Shown one piece after another: positions 35,786 through 50,107 of a stretch of DNA of 64,000 nt. The notes beneath the pieces are model-generated. The model saw only the letters and a program-made list of their open reading frames with translations, was not told the DNA's origin and made no database searches. Source of the stretch: Roseovarius spongiae (GTDB taxonomy: Bacteria > Pseudomonadota > Alphaproteobacteria > Rhodobacterales > Rhodobacteraceae); assembly GCF_003651245.1 (NCBI RefSeq), contig NZ_RAPE01000003.1:62001-126000 (forward strand). Reading direction: 5' to 3'. Position 1 is the first letter of the stretch. Every line of letters starts with the position of its first letter. Position numbers and translations under genes: made by a program.

Positions 35786-36232
35786 TCAACCCGGCAGGGG
35801 CGCCTTGGACTGGGAATCGAGCCCGATATGGCCGCCCACCGCGACCATGTCGGCCAAGAGCTTGGCCGCGTCATCCACCGGGCCGGGCTCATTTACGAAA
35901 TTGTCCTGCGCCCTTGCGTGCGCATCCTTCGCCGCCTGCACCATCTCGTCGAAATGTTCCTGCGTCACGTCAGCTTTGGGCAGCGCGCGCTCGGCAAGGA
36001 CCGAAACGCCGGTCGCGTTGATTTCGGCAAAGCCGCCGGTGACGACGTACTCCGCGTCGCCCTCACCGCTGCGGACGCGCAGGATGCCGGGGCGCAGTGT
36101 GGTGATCAGCGGCGCGTGCTCGGGCATGACGGTCATGTCGCCCTCGGCGCCGGGGATCTGCACCTCGCTCGCCTCGACCGAGGTCAGCAGGCGTTCGGGC
36201 GACACCAGGTCGAATTGCATCTTGTCAGCCAT
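35786..36232 (-). CDS. atpC: F1 ATP synthase epsilon subunit
   Basis: 148 residues. The N-terminal beta-sandwich ([43 protein letters not shown]) is typical, and the C-terminal part ([18 protein letters not shown]) is helical. It forms part of the central stalk and can inhibit ATP hydrolysis. Last gene of the operon, after two hairpins in the gap to atpD. Confidence 0.96.
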   Translation of the reverse strand: MADKMQFDLVSPERLLTSVEASEVQIPGAEGDMTVMPEHAPLITTLRPGILRVRSGEGDAEYVVTGGFAEINATGVSVLAERALPKADVTQEHFDEMVQAAKDAHARAQDNFVNEPGPVDDAAKLLADMVAVGGHIGLDSQSKAPLPG

Positions 36233-36256
36233 GTCGGTCTCCTCTTGTGGCGGAAG

Positions 36257-36319
36257 GTGGGGTGGAGCCCCACGCTACGCCCGGATCGTTGCCGTGGTGG
36301 CGGGGCAGGACCCCGCCAC
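36257..36319 (-). promoter_or_regulatory. two tandem hairpins in the atpD-atpC gap
   Basis: GTGGCGGGG-CAGGA-CCCCGCCAC (36297-36319) is a perfect 9-bp stem. GTGGGG-TGGAG-CCCCAC (36257-36273) is a perfect 6-bp stem. They occupy most of the 91-bp gap. No T-run follows either one. They could set the lower yield of epsilon against beta or protect the upstream message. Confidence 0.55.
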
Positions 36320-36323
36320 GTTC

Positions 36324-37814
<1,491 letters not shown>

Positions 37815-38027
37815 TCAGGCCCGGCCGCGCTTCGATACGGTCGATCCGCAATCCATCGTGTCCACCCTGCCATTCAGTTGTCCGATCGAGGTTTGCAGGT
37901 GACCAACGGCGATCTCGAGAGCCGGCATCCCGCCCTTCAGATCCAAGACGTCGCGCTTGAGGATCGCGACATCGCCCTGAACGTCCTTGAGCTCTTCGCA
38001 GATCAGGTCGTTGGTCACTTCGGCCAT
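37815..38027 (-). CDS. small coiled-coil protein encoded inside the ATP synthase operon (70 aa)
   Basis: The ATG directly follows the atpG stop (TAGATG), so translation is coupled to the gamma subunit. The protein is acidic at its N-terminus (MAEVTNDLICEELKDVQGDV), with heptad-like Leu/Ile/Val spacing through AILKRDVLDLKGGMPALEI and VGHLQTSIGQLNGRVDTMD, and a basic tail. No signal peptide or membrane helix. I do not know a family. The position between atpG and atpD and the codon use, similar to neighbours, argue that it is a real gene. Confidence 0.65.
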   Translation of the reverse strand: MAEVTNDLICEELKDVQGDVAILKRDVLDLKGGMPALEIAVGHLQTSIGQLNGRVDTMDCGSTVSKRGRA

Positions 38028-38909
38028 CTACAGCGCCTCCGCCCCGGAGATGATCTCGATCAGCTCGTTGGTGATGACGGCCTGACGCGAGCGGTTGTAC
38101 TCGATGGTCAGCTTCTCGATCATCTCGCCGGCGTTGCGCGTGGCGTTGTCCATGGCGGACATCCGCGCGCCCTGCTCGGACGCGCCGTTCTCCAGCAATG
38201 CGCTGAAGATCGCGGTGGCCACGCCGCGCGGCAGCAGGTCGCGCAGGATCGCTTCCTCGTCGGGCTCGTAATCGTAGAACACGCCGCCGGAGTCCTGGTC
38301 CTCTTCGGGCGCGGCGAAATCCGCCGGGATGATCTGTTTCGCCGTCGGGATCTGCGTCACCACGTTCTCGAATTCCGAGAAGTAGATCTTGGCGACGTCG
38401 AATTCGCCCGCGTCAAAGCGGCTCAGGACGTTGGCCGCGATCGACTGCGCGTCGTCATAGCCCACGCGCTTGACCTCGGTGAGATCGACGTGGTCCACGA
38501 AATAGTCGCCATATTCGCGCCGCAGGGCGTCGCGGCCCTTCTTGCCGACGGTCATGATCTTGACCGTCTTGCCCTGCTCCAAGAGCTTGTTGGCGTCCTG
38601 CCGCGCGAGCTTGGCGATGTTGGCGTTGAACCCGCCGCAAAGCCCGCGCTCGGCGGTCATCACGATCAGCAGGTAGGTCTCCTGCTTGCCGGTTCCGGCC
38701 AGCAACCTCGGCGCGCTTTCGGAATCGCCGACAGCGGCGGCGAGCCGCCCCATGACGGCGTTGAAACGCTCGGCGTAGGGGCGGGCCATTTCGGCGGATT
38801 CCTGGGCGCGGCGCAGTTTCGCCGCGGCCACCATCTGCATGGCCTTGGTGATCTTGCGGGTCGATCTGACCGACTCGATCCGGTTCTTAAGGTCCTTTAG
38901 ACTTGGCAT
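38028..38909 (-). CDS. atpG: F1 ATP synthase gamma subunit
   Basis: 293 residues. Conserved N-terminal [29 protein letters not shown] and C-terminal [42 protein letters not shown] form the rotating coiled coil. The middle part has [12 protein letters not shown]. Full length for alphaproteobacteria. Ends in TAG immediately before the small coiled-coil gene. Confidence 0.98.
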   Translation of the reverse strand: MPSLKDLKNRIESVRSTRKITKAMQMVAAAKLRRAQESAEMARPYAERFNAVMGRLAAAVGDSESAPRLLAGTGKQETYLLIVMTAERGLCGGFNANIAKLARQDANKLLEQGKTVKIMTVGKKGRDALRREYGDYFVDHVDLTEVKRVGYDDAQSIAANVLSRFDAGEFDVAKIYFSEFENVVTQIPTAKQIIPADFAAPEEDQDSGGVFYDYEPDEEAILRDLLPRGVATAIFSALLENGASEQGARMSAMDNATRNAGEMIEKLTIEYNRSRQAVITNELIEIISGAEAL

Positions 38910-38928
38910 GAGCCTGTCGTCCTTTCCC

Positions 38929-40467
<1,539 letters not shown>

Positions 40468-41028
40468 TTATCCGACCTCTTTCATTGAATTCTGGAGGGA
40501 AGAGAGCCTGGAGCGGATCGAGGTGTCGATCATCTTCGAGCCCACCTTTACGATTAGGCCGCCGATGAGGGATTCATCGACGGTTGCATTGATCTTGACG
40601 TCCTTGCCGACGCGCGCCTTGAGCGTCTTGGCGAGCTTGTCGCTCTGCGCCTTGGTCAGCGCCTTGGCGCTGGTCACTTCGGCGTTCACCTCGCCCTTTT
40701 CTTCGGCGATCAGCGCGCGCAGCTGCGCGACGAGCTGCGGCAGCACGAACAGGCGGCGCTTCTGCGCCATCAGCGCAAGCCCCTTGGACAAGGCCGCCGT
40801 CAGGCCCATCTCGGCGGCGAGCGCCTCGATCGCGCGGGCCTGGTCTTCCCGCCCGATGACGGGGCTCGAGATGACCTCGCGCAGATCCGCGCTGGCGTCG
40901 AGCGCGGCGGCAAGCGCGTCGACGCCGGATTCAAGAGCGGCGAGTTCGCCGGTCTCCTGGGAGAGTTCGAAAATCGCCGTCGCATAGCGTTCGGCGATAC
41001 CGGAGGAAATCGAAGCTGGTTCGGACAC
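40468..41028 (-). CDS. atpH: F1 ATP synthase delta (OSCP-type) subunit
   Basis: 186 residues from the GTG with GGAAGG upstream; the in-frame extension further upstream overlaps the promoter and is rejected. [21 protein letters not shown] at the N-terminus and the C-terminal [42 protein letters not shown] are typical. It links F1 to the peripheral stalk. First gene of the operon. Confidence 0.96.
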   Translation of the reverse strand: MSEPASISSGIAERYATAIFELSQETGELAALESGVDALAAALDASADLREVISSPVIGREDQARAIEALAAEMGLTAALSKGLALMAQKRRLFVLPQLVAQLRALIAEEKGEVNAEVTSAKALTKAQSDKLAKTLKARVGKDVKINATVDESLIGGLIVKVGSKMIDTSIRSRLSSLQNSMKEVG

Positions 41029-41335
41029 GTCCACCCTTCCGACGGTTAAGCCCCGGTTCAAGACGCAGCACCGCGCCTCCGGGGACGTTAGCGAGCACCC
41101 GAGCACTCTTATCACTGTAATCCGGCGTGGGTCTAGCAGAGCCTTTCACAGCGGGCAAGTTGCTATGCCATCGGCCCGTTTCTGAAAAACTCCCGCGTTT
41201 TCATGTGGCTATGCGCCCGGCGGCGGTTTGCGCGCCATTCGCCGCACGAAAAAATCGGATTTTCCGCGATCCGGCTGCGGGGAATCGTGGCGCCGCGCGC
41301 CGACCCGTCCGGGCGGCGTTAACGCTATCACGGGA
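41029..41335. other. 307-bp leader and promoter region of the atp operon
   Basis: No gene is supported between atpH and the convergent-side methyltransferase stop. The region includes the promoter listed separately and a roughly 95-nt leader. A T-rich/A-rich island sits near 41250-41265. An ATG-initiated extension of atpH into this area exists but lacks family similarity. Confidence 0.55.
41131..41159 (-). promoter_or_regulatory. likely promoter of atpHAGDC
   Basis: On the minus strand CTTGCC, a 17-bp spacer and CTAGAC resemble alphaproteobacterial housekeeping promoters. It lies about 100 bp before the atpH start. Judged by eye. Confidence 0.5.
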
Positions 41336-42082
41336 TCAGACAGGTTTGGCGACCGGTTTGGGCTTTGGGTTCAGGGCGTCGAGCGGCTTGCGCACGGTAG
41401 CGCGCAGCCCCGGTTCGGAGGGCGCCTGCACCCGCTTGGTCGCCTCGACCATAAGCACGCCGCCGGCGTCGATGAAGTTCAGCGACCCGCCCATCTTCTC
41501 CCACATGCCGGCCGTCTTGCGCCAGAACCGGCGTTCGCTGGGCGGCTGGTAAAGCGTAGTGGCGTGGCGCTCGGGCATGAAGGCGTGCGCCTTGAGCAGG
41601 GTTTCCAACTGGGTCTGCGAATAGGGCCGCCCGGTCCCGAACGGCGTGCGGTCGCTACGCGACCAGAGTCCCGCGCGGTTCGGGACGGCGAATATCGCAG
41701 CCCCGCCGGGGCCAAGCACCCGCCAGCATTCCTCGAGCAGCGCTGCGGGGCGGTCGCTCACCTCGAGGCCGTGCATGATCAGCAGCTTGTCCACCAGCCC
41801 GGTTTCCAGCGGCCATTGCGTCTCGTCGCAGAGCACGCTCACGTTGGGCATTCCCTGCGGCCAGCCGAGCACCCCCTGCGGCGCGGGCATCAGCGCGATC
41901 ACCCGGCGCGCGCCGGCCAGGTAGGGGCGCAGGAACGGCACTGCGAACCCGAAACCCGCCACCGTCTGCCCCTTGGCCTCGGGCCAGAACTCGAGCAGTT
42001 GCGCGCGCACCGCCTTCTGCGCCGCCCGGCCCAGCGTGCTGCGGTAGTAGAAGTTGCGCAATTCCTGCACGTCGAGATGCAT
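41336..42082 (-). CDS. class I SAM-dependent methyltransferase
   Basis: 248 residues. The glycine-rich SAM site is modified ([20 protein letters not shown]) compared with the usual VLDxGxGxG. The later region is methyltransf_11-like: [65 protein letters not shown]. The GPGG turn and Tyr/Ser-rich loop support the fold. The substrate is unknown. It is divergent from gloB with about 80 bp between. Confidence 0.82.
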   Translation of the reverse strand: MHLDVQELRNFYYRSTLGRAAQKAVRAQLLEFWPEAKGQTVAGFGFAVPFLRPYLAGARRVIALMPAPQGVLGWPQGMPNVSVLCDETQWPLETGLVDKLLIMHGLEVSDRPAALLEECWRVLGPGGAAIFAVPNRAGLWSRSDRTPFGTGRPYSQTQLETLLKAHAFMPERHATTLYQPPSERRFWRKTAGMWEKMGGSLNFIDAGGVLMVEATKRVQAPSEPGLRATVRKPLDALNPKPKPVAKPV

Positions 42083-42164
42083 TGCGTCGCGGTCCCCGAT
42101 CAGTCACTCTGATCCTACCCCGTAAACCCGCAGAGAGAAAACGCCAATAAACCGGAAGGCCCCC

Positions 42165-42932
42165 ATGACGCTCGAAATCGTGACCGTTCCCTGCCTCGCC
42201 GACAACTACGCCTTCATCGCCCACGACGACGCAAGCGGTGAGACGATGGTGGTCGACGTCCCCGACGCCGCGCCCATTTCGGCCGCGCTCGAGAGCCGCG
42301 GCTGGACGCTGAGCCACGTTTTACTGACCCATCATCATGCGGATCACGTGCAGGGGCTCGACGCGCTGCTGAAAGGGCGCGACGCGCAGGTGATCGGCGC
42401 CGCGGCGGATGCGAAGCGGCTCCCGCCGCTCGACCTGAAGGTGGCCGAGGGCGACAGCTTTGAGTTCGGCGGCGAGACGTGCCATGTGCTCGACGTGTCG
42501 GGGCACACGGTGGGGCATATCGCCGTGCACATCCCCGGCGCGCAGGCGGCCTTCACCGCCGACAGCCTAATGGCTCTGGGGTGCGGGCGCGTGTTCGAGG
42601 GCACGCCCGAACAGATGTGGCGAAGCCTGCAAAAGCTCGCCGTGCTGCCGCCCGAGACCATCATTTACTCGGGGCACGAATACACCGCCGCGAACGCGCG
42701 TTTCGCGCTGACCATTGACCCGGAGAATTCCGCGCTTATATCCCGCTCGAACGCGGTTGACGCGGCCCGCTCCGAGGGGCGCCCGACCGTTCCCTCAAAA
42801 CTGGCCGATGAACTGGCCACCAACCCCTTTCTGCGCGCCGACGACGCGGCCATCCGGGCCCGCCTCGGCATGCAGGACGCCCCCGACGATGAGGTCTTTG
42901 CCGAGATACGCGCGCGCAAGGACCGGTTCTGA
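42165..42932 (+). CDS. gloB: hydroxyacylglutathione hydrolase (glyoxalase II)
   Basis: 255 residues. The metallo-beta-lactamase motif is LLTHHHADHVQG; further ligands are in VSGHTVGHIAVH, FTADSLMALGCGRVFEG and IYSGHEYTAANARFA. The C-terminal helical domain ends FAEIRARKDRF as in GloB. It hydrolyses S-lactoylglutathione to D-lactate and glutathione in methylglyoxal detoxification. Confidence 0.95.
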   Translation: MTLEIVTVPCLADNYAFIAHDDASGETMVVDVPDAAPISAALESRGWTLSHVLLTHHHADHVQGLDALLKGRDAQVIGAAADAKRLPPLDLKVAEGDSFEFGGETCHVLDVSGHTVGHIAVHIPGAQAAFTADSLMALGCGRVFEGTPEQMWRSLQKLAVLPPETIIYSGHEYTAANARFALTIDPENSALISRSNAVDAARSEGRPTVPSKLADELATNPFLRADDAAIRARLGMQDAPDDEVFAEIRARKDRF

Positions 42933-43089
42933 CACCCGAGTCAAATTGGGCACGGCGGAGGAATATTCCGCAAATGTGACCGCGCCGGAACAAAAAAACC
43001 TTGAAGCCGGCCCGATATCGACCAAACTTTAAGGTTACAAGACAAGGATCGTGGCGCAACGCCCGGCCAGACCAGGAAGGAGCACCCTC

Positions 43090-45413
<2,324 letters not shown>

Positions 45414-45414
<1 letters not shown>

Positions 45415-46406
45415 TGCGCGCGGCGCGATGGGCGGCGAGTTGCGCCGCCCTTCTCGCCGCAACGACGCTTGCGGGGCGCGCCCCGGCGCAGGATCGCCTC
45501 ATACTCGGCCTGCCGGTGGACTGCATCCTGGGCGAAACCTGCCACATCCAGCAATATACCGACCGCGACCCCGGCCCCGGCGTGCGCGATTTCATGTGTA
45601 ACGGGCTGACCTATGACGGGCACAAGGGCACCGATTTCGCCCTGCCCTCGCGCGCCGCCATGCGCGCGGGCGTGGCGGTCCTCGCCGCCGCGCCGGGGCG
45701 GGTGCGCGGCGTGCGCAACGCCATGGAGGATCGCGCCTATACCCCGGACATGGCTGCCGCGCTCGGCGGGCGCAATTGCGGCAACGGCGTGGTGATCGAC
45801 CACGGCGGCGGCTGGGAAACGCAGTATTGCCACATGCGAAAAGGGTCGGTCACGGTCCGCCCGGGCGACAGGGTAAAGCGCGGCGACAGGCTCGGCCTCG
45901 TCGGGCTGTCTGGGCGCACGCAGTTCCCGCACGCCCACCTGAGCGTGCGCCACGCAGGCCGCGTCGTCGATCCCTTCGCGCCGGACGGCCCCGTCGCCTG
46001 CGATGGCGCGCAGCCCTCGGATACGCTCTGGCAGGACACCCCCGCCTATGCGCCCGGCGGGATCATCGCCGCGGGCATCGCCACAACTGTTCCCTCCTTC
46101 GAGGAAATCAAGGACGGCGTCGCCCATGCCGCGACGCTGGACAGCGACGCGCCGGCGCTGGTCGGCTGGGGCTATGCCTTCGGCGGGCGCGCGGGCGATG
46201 TGGTGCGCCTCTCGCTCATGGGCGCGCGGGGCGAGATCGTGACCCATGACGCCACGCTCGACAAGGCGCAGGCGCAGTTCTTCCGCGCGGCCGGGCGCCG
46301 CGCGCGCGGGCGCGGCTGGGGGCCGGGGCGGATCGTGCTGCGGGTCACGCTGATCCGCGACGGCGAAGAGATCGACAGCGCCGAGGCATCCGCGCGGATC
46401 GAGTGA
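45414..46406 (+). CDS. exported M23-family (LytM) metallopeptidase
   Basis: 330 residues. A signal peptide (AALLAATTLAGRAPAQ) is followed by CILGETCHIQQYTDRDPGPG and the zinc site YDGHKGTDFALPS (HxxxD). The GNGVVIDHGGGWETQYCHMRKGSV segment and the closing HxH in FPHAHLSVRHAG show that the enzyme is intact, unlike the EnvC-like protein upstream at 13.5 kb. A C-terminal extension of about 110 residues (beta-rich, ending in VLRVTLIRDGEEI) is unassigned. It overlaps clpA by one base. Likely an endopeptidase of peptidoglycan. Confidence 0.9.
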
Positions 46407-46458
46407 CGTCCCGAGGTCTTGCAAGAGCTGCGGCAAGAGATTGGATTTCTCTCGCGCG

Positions 46459-48810
46459 CTACTTCTCGGTGAATTTCAGCTCGATCCGGCGGTTCTGCGC
46501 GCGCGCCTCCGCGCTGTCGCCTTCCGCCACCGGCTGCCACTGGCCAAAGCCGTTCGCGGCCAGGCGATCGGGCGGCAGGCCGAGCGTATCGATCATGTAG
46601 CGCACCACCGACAGGGCGCGCGCCTGGCTCAGTTCCCAGTTGTCGGCGAATTCCGAGGAGTTGCGGATCGGCACGTCATCCGTGTGCCCATCCACCCGGA
46701 TGATCCAGTCGATCCCGTCCGGGATGTCGTCCGCGACCTTCTGGATTATATCCGCCACCTTGGCGATCTCGCCCTTGCCCGCCTCCGACAGCGTCGCCTG
46801 TCCCGGCGGGAAGAGCACCTCGGAACTGAAGACGAAACGATCCCCCTCGATCCGCACACCTTCCTGCGCGCCCAGCACGTCGCGCAGCCTGCCGAAGAAT
46901 TCCGAGCGGTATTTCTCAAGGTCTTCCTTCTCCGCCGCCAGCCGCTCGCGTTCGGCGGCAAGCAGCGCGTTCTTCTCCTCCTCGGCCTCGCGGCGGCGGC
47001 GTTCCTCGGCCGCAACGCGGGCCAGCGCCTTGTTGAGCTCGCTGCCAAGCGCCTGAAGCTGCACGTCGGCGGCGGCTTCGCGGACCTCGGCGTCGTCCAG
47101 AAGCGCCTGCAACTCGCGCAATTGCGAACGCAGCGCCGCGACCTGCTGGTTGAGCAGCGCCTGTTCGCGCTGCGCCGCCTCCGTCGCGCCCTCCTGGCGG
47201 GCCAGCTCCTCGCGCGCCTGCGACAAGAGCGCGGCGCGTTCCTCTGCGCGGGAAAGCTGTTCGGCGGCGTCCTCTTCCGCGGCCAACTTCGCGGCGAGCG
47301 CCTCGGCGAGCTTCTCGCGCACCTCGTCGGCGCTCAGCGTCTGCTCGGTCGCGCTCGCCAGCAGCGCGGCGAGACGGGTCTGCGCCTGCTCAAGCTCCGC
47401 CTGCGTCGCGGCGAGCGTGCGGCGCAGCGCGTCAAGTTCGGTCTGCTGGTCCTGCCCGCGCTCCAGCGCATCGGCAAGCCGCTCCTCCAGCCCCGTGATC
47501 TGCGCGGCCAGTTCGGCCTCCTGCCGCTCGTTCGCGCCCAGCGAATCGGCCAGCCGCGCCTCGACCTCGCTCAGACGCAGGCGCAACTGGTCGGCCGCCG
47601 CGCGCTGGTCGCGCATCGCCGTCTGCGCGGTGTCGAGTTGGGCCTGCAAATCCTCCTTGTCCGCGGCCAGCGCCGCGGTCGCCGCTTCGGCGTCCGAGCG
47701 CGCATCGGCCAGCGCGGTCTCCACCTCGCGCAGGCGGCTGCGCAACGCCTCGATCGCGGCCTCGCGCGCGGCGATCTCCTCTTGCGCGTCGGCCAGCGCG
47801 GCCTCGATCTCGGCCTTCTCCGCCGACAGCGTCCGGACCGTGTCGCTGCGCGATTCCTCAAGGTCCGCCAGCCGGCCCTCGGCCTCCGCGAGTGACGATT
47901 CAAGCGTCGCGATCCGGTCGGCCTTCTCCTCCCCGGCCAGCAGCGCCGCGGCGAGCTTCGCGTTCAGATCGTCGCCCGCCTCGCGCGCGGCGGCCAGCAG
48001 GGTCAGCGTTTCCTCGGCCTTGCGCCGCTCCTCCTCGAGCGCGAGGGTCATCGCGGTCAGTTCCGTCTCGGCGTTCGCCAGCTTCTCGCGCAGCGCCTGC
48101 GCCGCGGCGGCCTGGGCAAGCCGGGCCTTCTCCTCCTCGCTAAGCTCGGCCTGCAATTCGTCGATCTGCGCGCCCAGCGCGCTCTGCGCCTCTGCAGCCT
48201 CGGCGTTCTGGGCGCGCAGGTCGGCGACCAGTTCCTCGAGAGCATCGGCCTGCGCGGCGGCAAGGCGCGCGGCTTCGGCCTCGGCGTCAATCTCGTCGCG
48301 CAGGTCCGCCAGCGCGAGTTGCAGCGCCTCCTGCTCATCGATCAGCGTTGCGCGCTCGTCCTCGAGCGCGGCGATACGCTCATCCCGGTCGCGCCCTTGC
48401 GCCAGAAGCCCCGCGACCTGTTCCTCGAAGCTGGCGATGCGCGCGTTCGCGGCCTCAAGCGCCTCGGCCTGCGCGTCGCGTTCGGAGCGCAGCGCGGAGA
48501 TCATCGCCACCTGTTCCTTCTCGCGCTGGCGCGCGTCGCCCAGCGTCGTGGTCAGCCGCCCCACCCGTTCGGTCAGCGTCGCGTTCCTGTCCTGTTCAAG
48601 ACCCAGCGCGCTGGCCAGCGCCGCAACCTCGGCGGACAGCTTGTCAAGCTGGGTTTCCTGCCCGCTGATCGTCTCGCGCAGGACGAACTGCACCACCATG
48701 AAGATCGTCAGCAGGAACATCAGCACCAGCAGCAAGCCGGTCATCGCGTCCACGAAGCCGGGCCAGATCGAGGCCTGGAACCGTTGGCCGGTGCGCCGCG
48801 ACAGGGCCAT
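46459..48810 (-). CDS. MotB-like protein: proton-channel helix, giant coiled coil, OmpA domain (783 aa)
   Basis: The N-terminus reads FQASIWPGFVDAMTGLLLVL with a single membrane helix (residues about 20-45), and Asp21 is placed like the proton-carrying Asp of MotB/ZorB. From about residue 50 to 640 the sequence is almost continuous heptad coiled coil, rich in Ala, Glu, Leu and Arg. It ends in an OmpA/MotB peptidoglycan-binding domain (VLFPPGQATLSEAG, RVDGHTDDVPIRN, ELSQARALSVVRYMID, ARAQNRRIELKF). It pairs with the MotA/ExbB-like gene 3 bp upstream. The function is unknown; a non-flagellar stator is likely. Confidence 0.85.
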   Translation of the reverse strand: MALSRRTGQRFQASIWPGFVDAMTGLLLVLMFLLTIFMVVQFVLRETISGQETQLDKLSAEVAALASALGLEQDRNATLTERVGRLTTTLGDARQREKEQVAMISALRSERDAQAEALEAANARIASFEEQVAGLLAQGRDRDERIAALEDERATLIDEQEALQLALADLRDEIDAEAEAARLAAAQADALEELVADLRAQNAEAAEAQSALGAQIDELQAELSEEEKARLAQAAAAQALREKLANAETELTAMTLALEEERRKAEETLTLLAAAREAGDDLNAKLAAALLAGEEKADRIATLESSLAEAEGRLADLEESRSDTVRTLSAEKAEIEAALADAQEEIAAREAAIEALRSRLREVETALADARSDAEAATAALAADKEDLQAQLDTAQTAMRDQRAAADQLRLRLSEVEARLADSLGANERQEAELAAQITGLEERLADALERGQDQQTELDALRRTLAATQAELEQAQTRLAALLASATEQTLSADEVREKLAEALAAKLAAEEDAAEQLSRAEERAALLSQAREELARQEGATEAAQREQALLNQQVAALRSQLRELQALLDDAEVREAAADVQLQALGSELNKALARVAAEERRRREAEEEKNALLAAERERLAAEKEDLEKYRSEFFGRLRDVLGAQEGVRIEGDRFVFSSEVLFPPGQATLSEAGKGEIAKVADIIQKVADDIPDGIDWIIRVDGHTDDVPIRNSSEFADNWELSQARALSVVRYMIDTLGLPPDRLAANGFGQWQPVAEGDSAEARAQNRRIELKFTEK

Positions 48811-48813
48811 GCG

Positions 48814-50028
48814 TCACTCCTCGCGCTCGGCGCGGGGGGCGGCGCGGCGGGGCGTTGGGGAGGGGCGCGCCTGGTTCAGCGCGCGGGTGAGCGTGGCCAG
48901 ATCCGTGCGCAGCTCGGTCATGGTTTCCTGCCGCCCCGCGCTCAACTCTTCAAGGATGCGCAGCATCTGCACGTCGATCGAGCGCAGGCGCATCCGGCTT
49001 TCGGCGTCGAGCCCGTGCCGGTCCTCCTCTGTCTCGCGCTCAGCAAGCCGCGCGGACAGCGCCTCCTGCGCCTCGGCGACGCGCTCCAGCGCGGCGTTGG
49101 TCTCGGCCACGCCCTCCATCCGTTCGGCCAGCCGCGACACCGACTCCGAAAGCGCGGCGAGGCGCTCATCGGCCATCGCGCGGCTGACGTCGGACTGGGT
49201 GAGCATCTGCTGCAGCGATTCCATCTGCTCGTTCATGTGATCCACCACCTCGCCCAGAACCGCCTCCTGCGGCGAGCCTTCGCCGTCGGCGGCGGAGGCG
49301 AGGCCGACCCGGGTGATGGTCGACATCCATTCCTCGAGCTCGCGGTAGAAACGATTCTGCCCGTGACCCGCGAACAGCTCCAGCAGTCCGACGATCAGCG
49401 ACCCGGCCAGCCCCAGCAACGAGGACGAGAACGCGACGCCCATCCCGCCAAGCTGCGATTCAAGCCCGGTCATCAGCCGGTTGAAGACCTCCACCCCGCT
49501 GTCGCCGTCCTGCGGGGCGAGGCTGCGGATGGTGTCGACGACGGCCGGAACGGTCGTGGCAAGGCCGTAGAAGGTACCCAGAAGACCGAGAAAGATCAGC
49601 ATGTTGACGATGTATCGGGTGATCTCGCGCGCCTCGTCGATGCGCTGCGCGACGGAATCGAGGATCGAGCGCGCCGAGGTCTGGGCGATCTGCATCCGCT
49701 TGCCGCGCTGGCGCAGCAGGGTCGCCAGCGGCTTCAGCAGCGGCGGCGCCTTGGTCATCTCGGTTCCCGGCCGCTCGCCGGCGAATCCCTCGAGCCAGCG
49801 CACTGACCCGATCAGCTGGAACATCTGCCAGAAACAGGCCACCGCCCCGATCGCGAAGACGAACAGGATCACCCCGTTCAGGTAGGGGTTCGCCTCGAAC
49901 ACGGGCAACACGCGCGGCAACGCCACGACCGCGCCGAAGCCCGACAGGCCCAGCACGATCATCATCATCACGATCTGACGCACGGGCTGCGAGAAGTAAT
50001 GCTCGACCTTACGGCCCGGCTTGTCCAT
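48814..50028 (-). CDS. MotA/TolQ/ExbB-like membrane protein with cytoplasmic coiled-coil tail (404 aa)
   Basis: The ATG with GGGAG upstream is preferred to an upstream GTG. Four membrane helices are visible: residues about 20-40, 48-70, 140-165 (IVNMLIFLGLLGTFYGLATTVP) and 200-225 (GMGVAFSSSLLGLAGSLIVGLL). The last two carry the Gly/Thr/Ser-rich signature of MotA/ExbB channels. From about 240 to the end there is an acidic helical tail with heptads (RLAALSESVSRLAERMEGVAE, LERVAEAQEALSARLAE) and a Pro/Arg-rich end. A long tail of this kind resembles ZorA. It is co-transcribed with the MotB-like gene. Confidence 0.85.
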   Translation of the reverse strand: MDKPGRKVEHYFSQPVRQIVMMMIVLGLSGFGAVVALPRVLPVFEANPYLNGVILFVFAIGAVACFWQMFQLIGSVRWLEGFAGERPGTEMTKAPPLLKPLATLLRQRGKRMQIAQTSARSILDSVAQRIDEAREITRYIVNMLIFLGLLGTFYGLATTVPAVVDTIRSLAPQDGDSGVEVFNRLMTGLESQLGGMGVAFSSSLLGLAGSLIVGLLELFAGHGQNRFYRELEEWMSTITRVGLASAADGEGSPQEAVLGEVVDHMNEQMESLQQMLTQSDVSRAMADERLAALSESVSRLAERMEGVAETNAALERVAEAQEALSARLAERETEEDRHGLDAESRMRLRSIDVQMLRILEELSAGRQETMTELRTDLATLTRALNQARPSPTPRRAAPRAEREE

Positions 50029-50107
50029 CAGGACGCTCCCGACACTTTGTTTACTAGGCGCCTTCACTGCGCAAACCCTACGCGGTCACGGCGCCTTAGC
50101 CAAGGGC

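Noticed and set aside
42955-42971. Terminator or operator before clpA
   Set aside because: Only a 5-bp stem with a 7-nt loop and no T-run; too weak to call.
46900-48700. Apparent tandem repeats in DNA
   Set aside because: The periodicity comes from heptad coding (GCC/GAG/CTG codons) in the coiled coil. No exact unit with fixed length, so not a satellite or CRISPR.
47150-49240. Ser/Ala-rich 696-codon plus-strand frame over the stator-like genes
   Set aside because: Antisense of the Ala/Glu/Arg coiled coil produces Ser/Ala-rich nonsense; no start signal or family.
46459-50028. Zorya defence system or flagellar stator
   Set aside because: No zorC, zorD or zorE and no flagellar gene next to the pair; the MotB-like protein has a far longer periplasmic part than ZorB or MotB. 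Kept as a separate unknown system.
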